A stretch of 6,572 nucleotides of DNA from Desulfurococcales archaeon. GTDB lineage: Archaea; Thermoproteota; Thermoprotei_A; Sulfolobales; Desulfurococcaceae. Position 1 is the first letter of the stretch; every line of letters starts with the position of its first letter. A program made the position numbers and the translations under genes. Of this stretch, positions 4,618 to 6,572 are shown piece by piece. The stretch lies in the NCBI GenBank assembly GCA_026985375.1, contig JALSQP010000149.1:1-6572 (forward strand), read 5' to 3'. The notes below the pieces were generated by a model. The model was not told where the DNA came from. It did not search any database and worked only from the letters and a program-made list of their open reading frames with translations.

Positions 4618-6572
4618 AGCCTTGATTGTTCCGATATCATCCGGGATCTTATAGCCGGGAAGTAGTGAAGCGATCTTCTTAATGCGTTCTTTGTCGCGGA
4701 TATATTCTATGAAGGCCTTCACATACTCCTTATTTAGCCTATTCCTGAGTATTAGGAAGTCATACTCCTCCCATGCCAATGGTATGAAATCTAATCCGTA
4801 GAGGTAGGCTGCGGCCTCTATCGCTATACCTGTATCTGCTCTCCCATGCTTTACTGCAGCGGCGACAGCCGTGTGTGTTTTTACCTCGTAGGTATAGCCG
4901 TTGATAATCTTTTTAACTTCGTCGAAACTCGATCCTTTCTTCTCAGCTACTCTGTGGAGAAGGATATCCAGGAGAACCCTGGCTCCTGCCCCCCTTGTCC
5001 TATTGACTATTCTGACATCATTTCTTAGGAAGTCCTCTATGCTGTGTATATTTTTCGGATTGCCCTCCTGAACAACTATACCTATTTTTCTATCATAGCC
5101 TCTAATGATGACTGCTTTACCCTTCAAACCATATTTCTCTAGGAACGGTGTATTGTATCTCCCTGTTTCCTTGTCTAGAAGATGTGTGGGCGCTATATCG
5201 GCCTCACCTCTTATAACGGCTTTCCAACCTCCTGTGCTCCCCGTCACGATCACTCTAGAAATACTTCTTAATCCTGATTCGGCGAGAATACGGTGGATTA
5301 ACATGTCATTGCTACCTATAATGTTCAGTTTACTGAATCCTCTTGTTTCATCGAACAACTCCACGGTAACTTCTTCATCTTCTAGCAGTAGATCTCTATC
5401 TTCAGGTAGGATCACGTAGCCATCACTATTGTATAGAGGCGATATCGCATCGCTCCTCATAGATACGGGGTAGGCCGTTAATCCTTTTTCTGACTCGACA
5501 AGCGCAACGGAGAGTAGCCATGTCTTGCCTAAGGGCTTCTTGATCCTATAGGGAAGCCTAGCCTTTAGCCTATATGTTCTCGTTCTCTTTAACCCAAGTA
5601 TAGATGCTACTATGGGCTTGACTATCATGTTGAATATCATGAAGCATGACAGAGGAAACCCGGGGAGACCGAACAATAATTTATTCTTGGCGACGGCAAC
5701 TACTGTTGGTTTCCCGGGCTTAACCTTGAGACCATGGATAATTATTCCCGGCTCGCCTATGTCCTCGAATACCCTATAAACCAGGTCTCCCACGCCAGCG
5801 CTTGTTCCTCCACTGGTTATGACTATATCTGCCCATCTTAACGCGTCCTCGACTGCATCGTAAACTTCATTGTAGTCGTCGGAGAGATGACCCATGAACC
5901 TTGCATCCGCCCCTAGTTGTTTGAGTCCTGCTGTGATGAGTTGGCCGTTGACATCATAGACTTTTCCCGGGCTTAGCTTCTTCCAGGGCTCTATTACCTC
6001 GTCGCCGGTTGAGAAAACCGCTATCTTGGGGCGGATGTAGGTCTTTATCCTCGTTATTCCCAGACCTGCAAGTAACCCTATCTCTCTGAATCCTAGTCTT
6101 GTGCCTGCCTCGAGAACGAGGTCTCCAAATGATATATCGTTTCCTGTTGAAGAGATGTTCTCTCCAGGCACGACGCTCCTATATATCTCGACCTCATCAT
6201 TAAGCCTACGCGTGTACTCGACCATGACAACAGCGTCTGCACCGCGCGGGATCATCGCACCCGTCGCTATCTCGGCTGTTTCCCTAGGATCTATGCTTAT
6301 CTCGGGGTGTTGGCCAGGCTTAACTGCACCTACTATTTTCAAGCGCACTGGATGAAGATCATCGGCGCCTGCAAGATCCTCAGAGCGCACGGCGTACCCG
6401 TCAACGAGGCTTCTATCGAAAGGAGGATGATCAATGGGTGAGTATATATCTTCTGCCAATACTCTTCCTAGAGCCTCTGTTATATCTACCTCCTCAATGC
6501 CAAGCGGTTTGAGCGGATAGTATCGCCCTATAATCTTTATGGCTTCATCGAGAGATACTAGTTTATGGAAAA
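4612..6572 (-). CDS. moeA: MoeA molybdopterin molybdenumtransferase fused to a C-terminal PBP-like domain, N-terminus beyond the right edge
   Basis: The frame is open through the right edge, so 652 residues are visible and the first few are missing. A TTG at 6459 could be taken as a start, but the 37 codons before it read as a normal MoeA N-terminus (FHKLVSLDEAIKII... ITEALGRVLAEDI). MoeA inserts molybdate or tungstate into adenylylated pyranopterin, the last step of Mo/W-cofactor synthesis, in the cytosol. Domains in visible numbering: MoeA N-terminal region about 1-175, with PPFDRSLVDGYAVR at 49-62; MoCF/MogA-like domain about 180-325, with FSTGDEV (186-192), SGGTSAGVGD (253-262), KPGKP (284-288) and GLPGFPLS (301-308); MoeA C-terminal barrel about 333-405; and PBP-like domain about 413-637 with GSTGGWKAVIRGEADIAPTH. 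This fusion is a known archaeal and bacterial architecture, sometimes annotated 'MoeA/LysR substrate binding-domain'. The family's usual MDGYAVR and GLPGNP read VDGYAVR and GLPGFP here. The product probably serves tungsten or molybdenum oxidoreductases; the metal cannot be told from the sequence. Confidence 0.92.
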   Translation of the reverse strand, partial: FHKLVSLDEAIKIIGRYYPLKPLGIEEVDITEALGRVLAEDIYSPIDHPPFDRSLVDGYAVRSEDLAGADDLHPVRLKIVGAVKPGQHPEISIDPRETAEIATGAMIPRGADAVVMVEYTRRLNDEVEIYRSVVPGENISSTGNDISFGDLVLEAGTRLGFREIGLLAGLGITRIKTYIRPKIAVFSTGDEVIEPWKKLSPGKVYDVNGQLITAGLKQLGADARFMGHLSDDYNEVYDAVEDALRWADIVITSGGTSAGVGDLVYRVFEDIGEPGIIIHGLKVKPGKPTVVAVAKNKLLFGLPGFPLSCFMIFNMIVKPIVASILGLKRTRTYRLKARLPYRIKKPLGKTWLLSVALVESEKGLTAYPVSMRSDAISPLYNSDGYVILPEDRDLLLEDEEVTVELFDETRGFSKLNIIGSNDMLIHRILAESGLRSISRVIVTGSTGGWKAVIRGEADIAPTHLLDKETGRYNTPFLEKYGLKGKAVIIRGYDRKIGIVVQEGNPKNIHSIEDFLRNDVRIVNRTRGAGARVLLDILLHRVAEKKGSSFDEVKKIINGYTYEVKTHTAVAAAVKHGRADTGIAIEAAAYLYGLDFIPLAWEEYDFLILRNRLNKEYVKAFIEYIRDKERIKKIASLLPGYKIPDDIGTIKAS

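Noticed and set aside
5105..5419. Antisense open frame across moeA, Ser-rich near its end
   Set aside because: Its composition mirrors the acidic codons of moeA on the other strand; there is no independent evidence of coding.
6457..6459. TTG as the start of moeA
   Set aside because: It falls at LAEDI, in the middle of the conserved MoeA N-terminal region; the frame upstream is open to the window edge and reads as family sequence.

Overview
The window most likely comes from a hyperthermophilic crenarchaeon, probably of the Desulfurococcales. The signs are purine-rich codon use (AGA/AGG for Arg, many ATA Ile codons), TTG and GTG starts next to GGTGA or GAGGTGA-type ribosome binding sites, very short spacers, genes that overlap at their ends, an archaeal-type MoeA fused to a PBP-like domain, and a small protein resembling the archaeal DUF2258 family. 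This assignment is inference; no rRNA or marker gene is present.

Layout from left to right. The 3' part of an unrecognised basic, tyrosine-rich protein (1-330, +) enters from the left edge. After a 79-base spacer come an amidohydrolase of the S-adenosylhomocysteine/5'-methylthioadenosine deaminase type (410-1708, +) and, overlapping it by 8 bases, a small two-helix membrane protein (1701-2135, +). This pair converges on a minus-strand pair: a nitrilase-superfamily amidohydrolase (2110-2919) preceded by the DUF2258-like protein (2963-3325). A compact divergent promoter region separates that pair from a plus-strand pair: a conserved Cys/His-containing protein (3383-3817) and a polytopic membrane protein (3829-4617). 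The right third is a minus-strand MoeA-PBP fusion for molybdenum/tungsten cofactor synthesis (4612-6572). It runs off the right edge, so its N-terminus is missing.

The genes look like ordinary chromosomal housekeeping and conserved-hypothetical content, with no mobile element, CRISPR array or RNA gene. Three metabolic roles can be read: purine-nucleoside deamination or salvage, amide hydrolysis, and insertion of Mo or W into pyranopterin. No single pathway links them.

The most striking non-coding signals are two perfect inverted repeats with 9-base arms. One (391-411) covers the TTG start of the deaminase gene. The other (3807-3825) covers the stop codon of the Cys/His protein and lies just ahead of the membrane-protein start. 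Both sit just downstream of an AT-rich TATA-like stretch, where a repressor operator or a start-site hairpin would act. Their function is not known.
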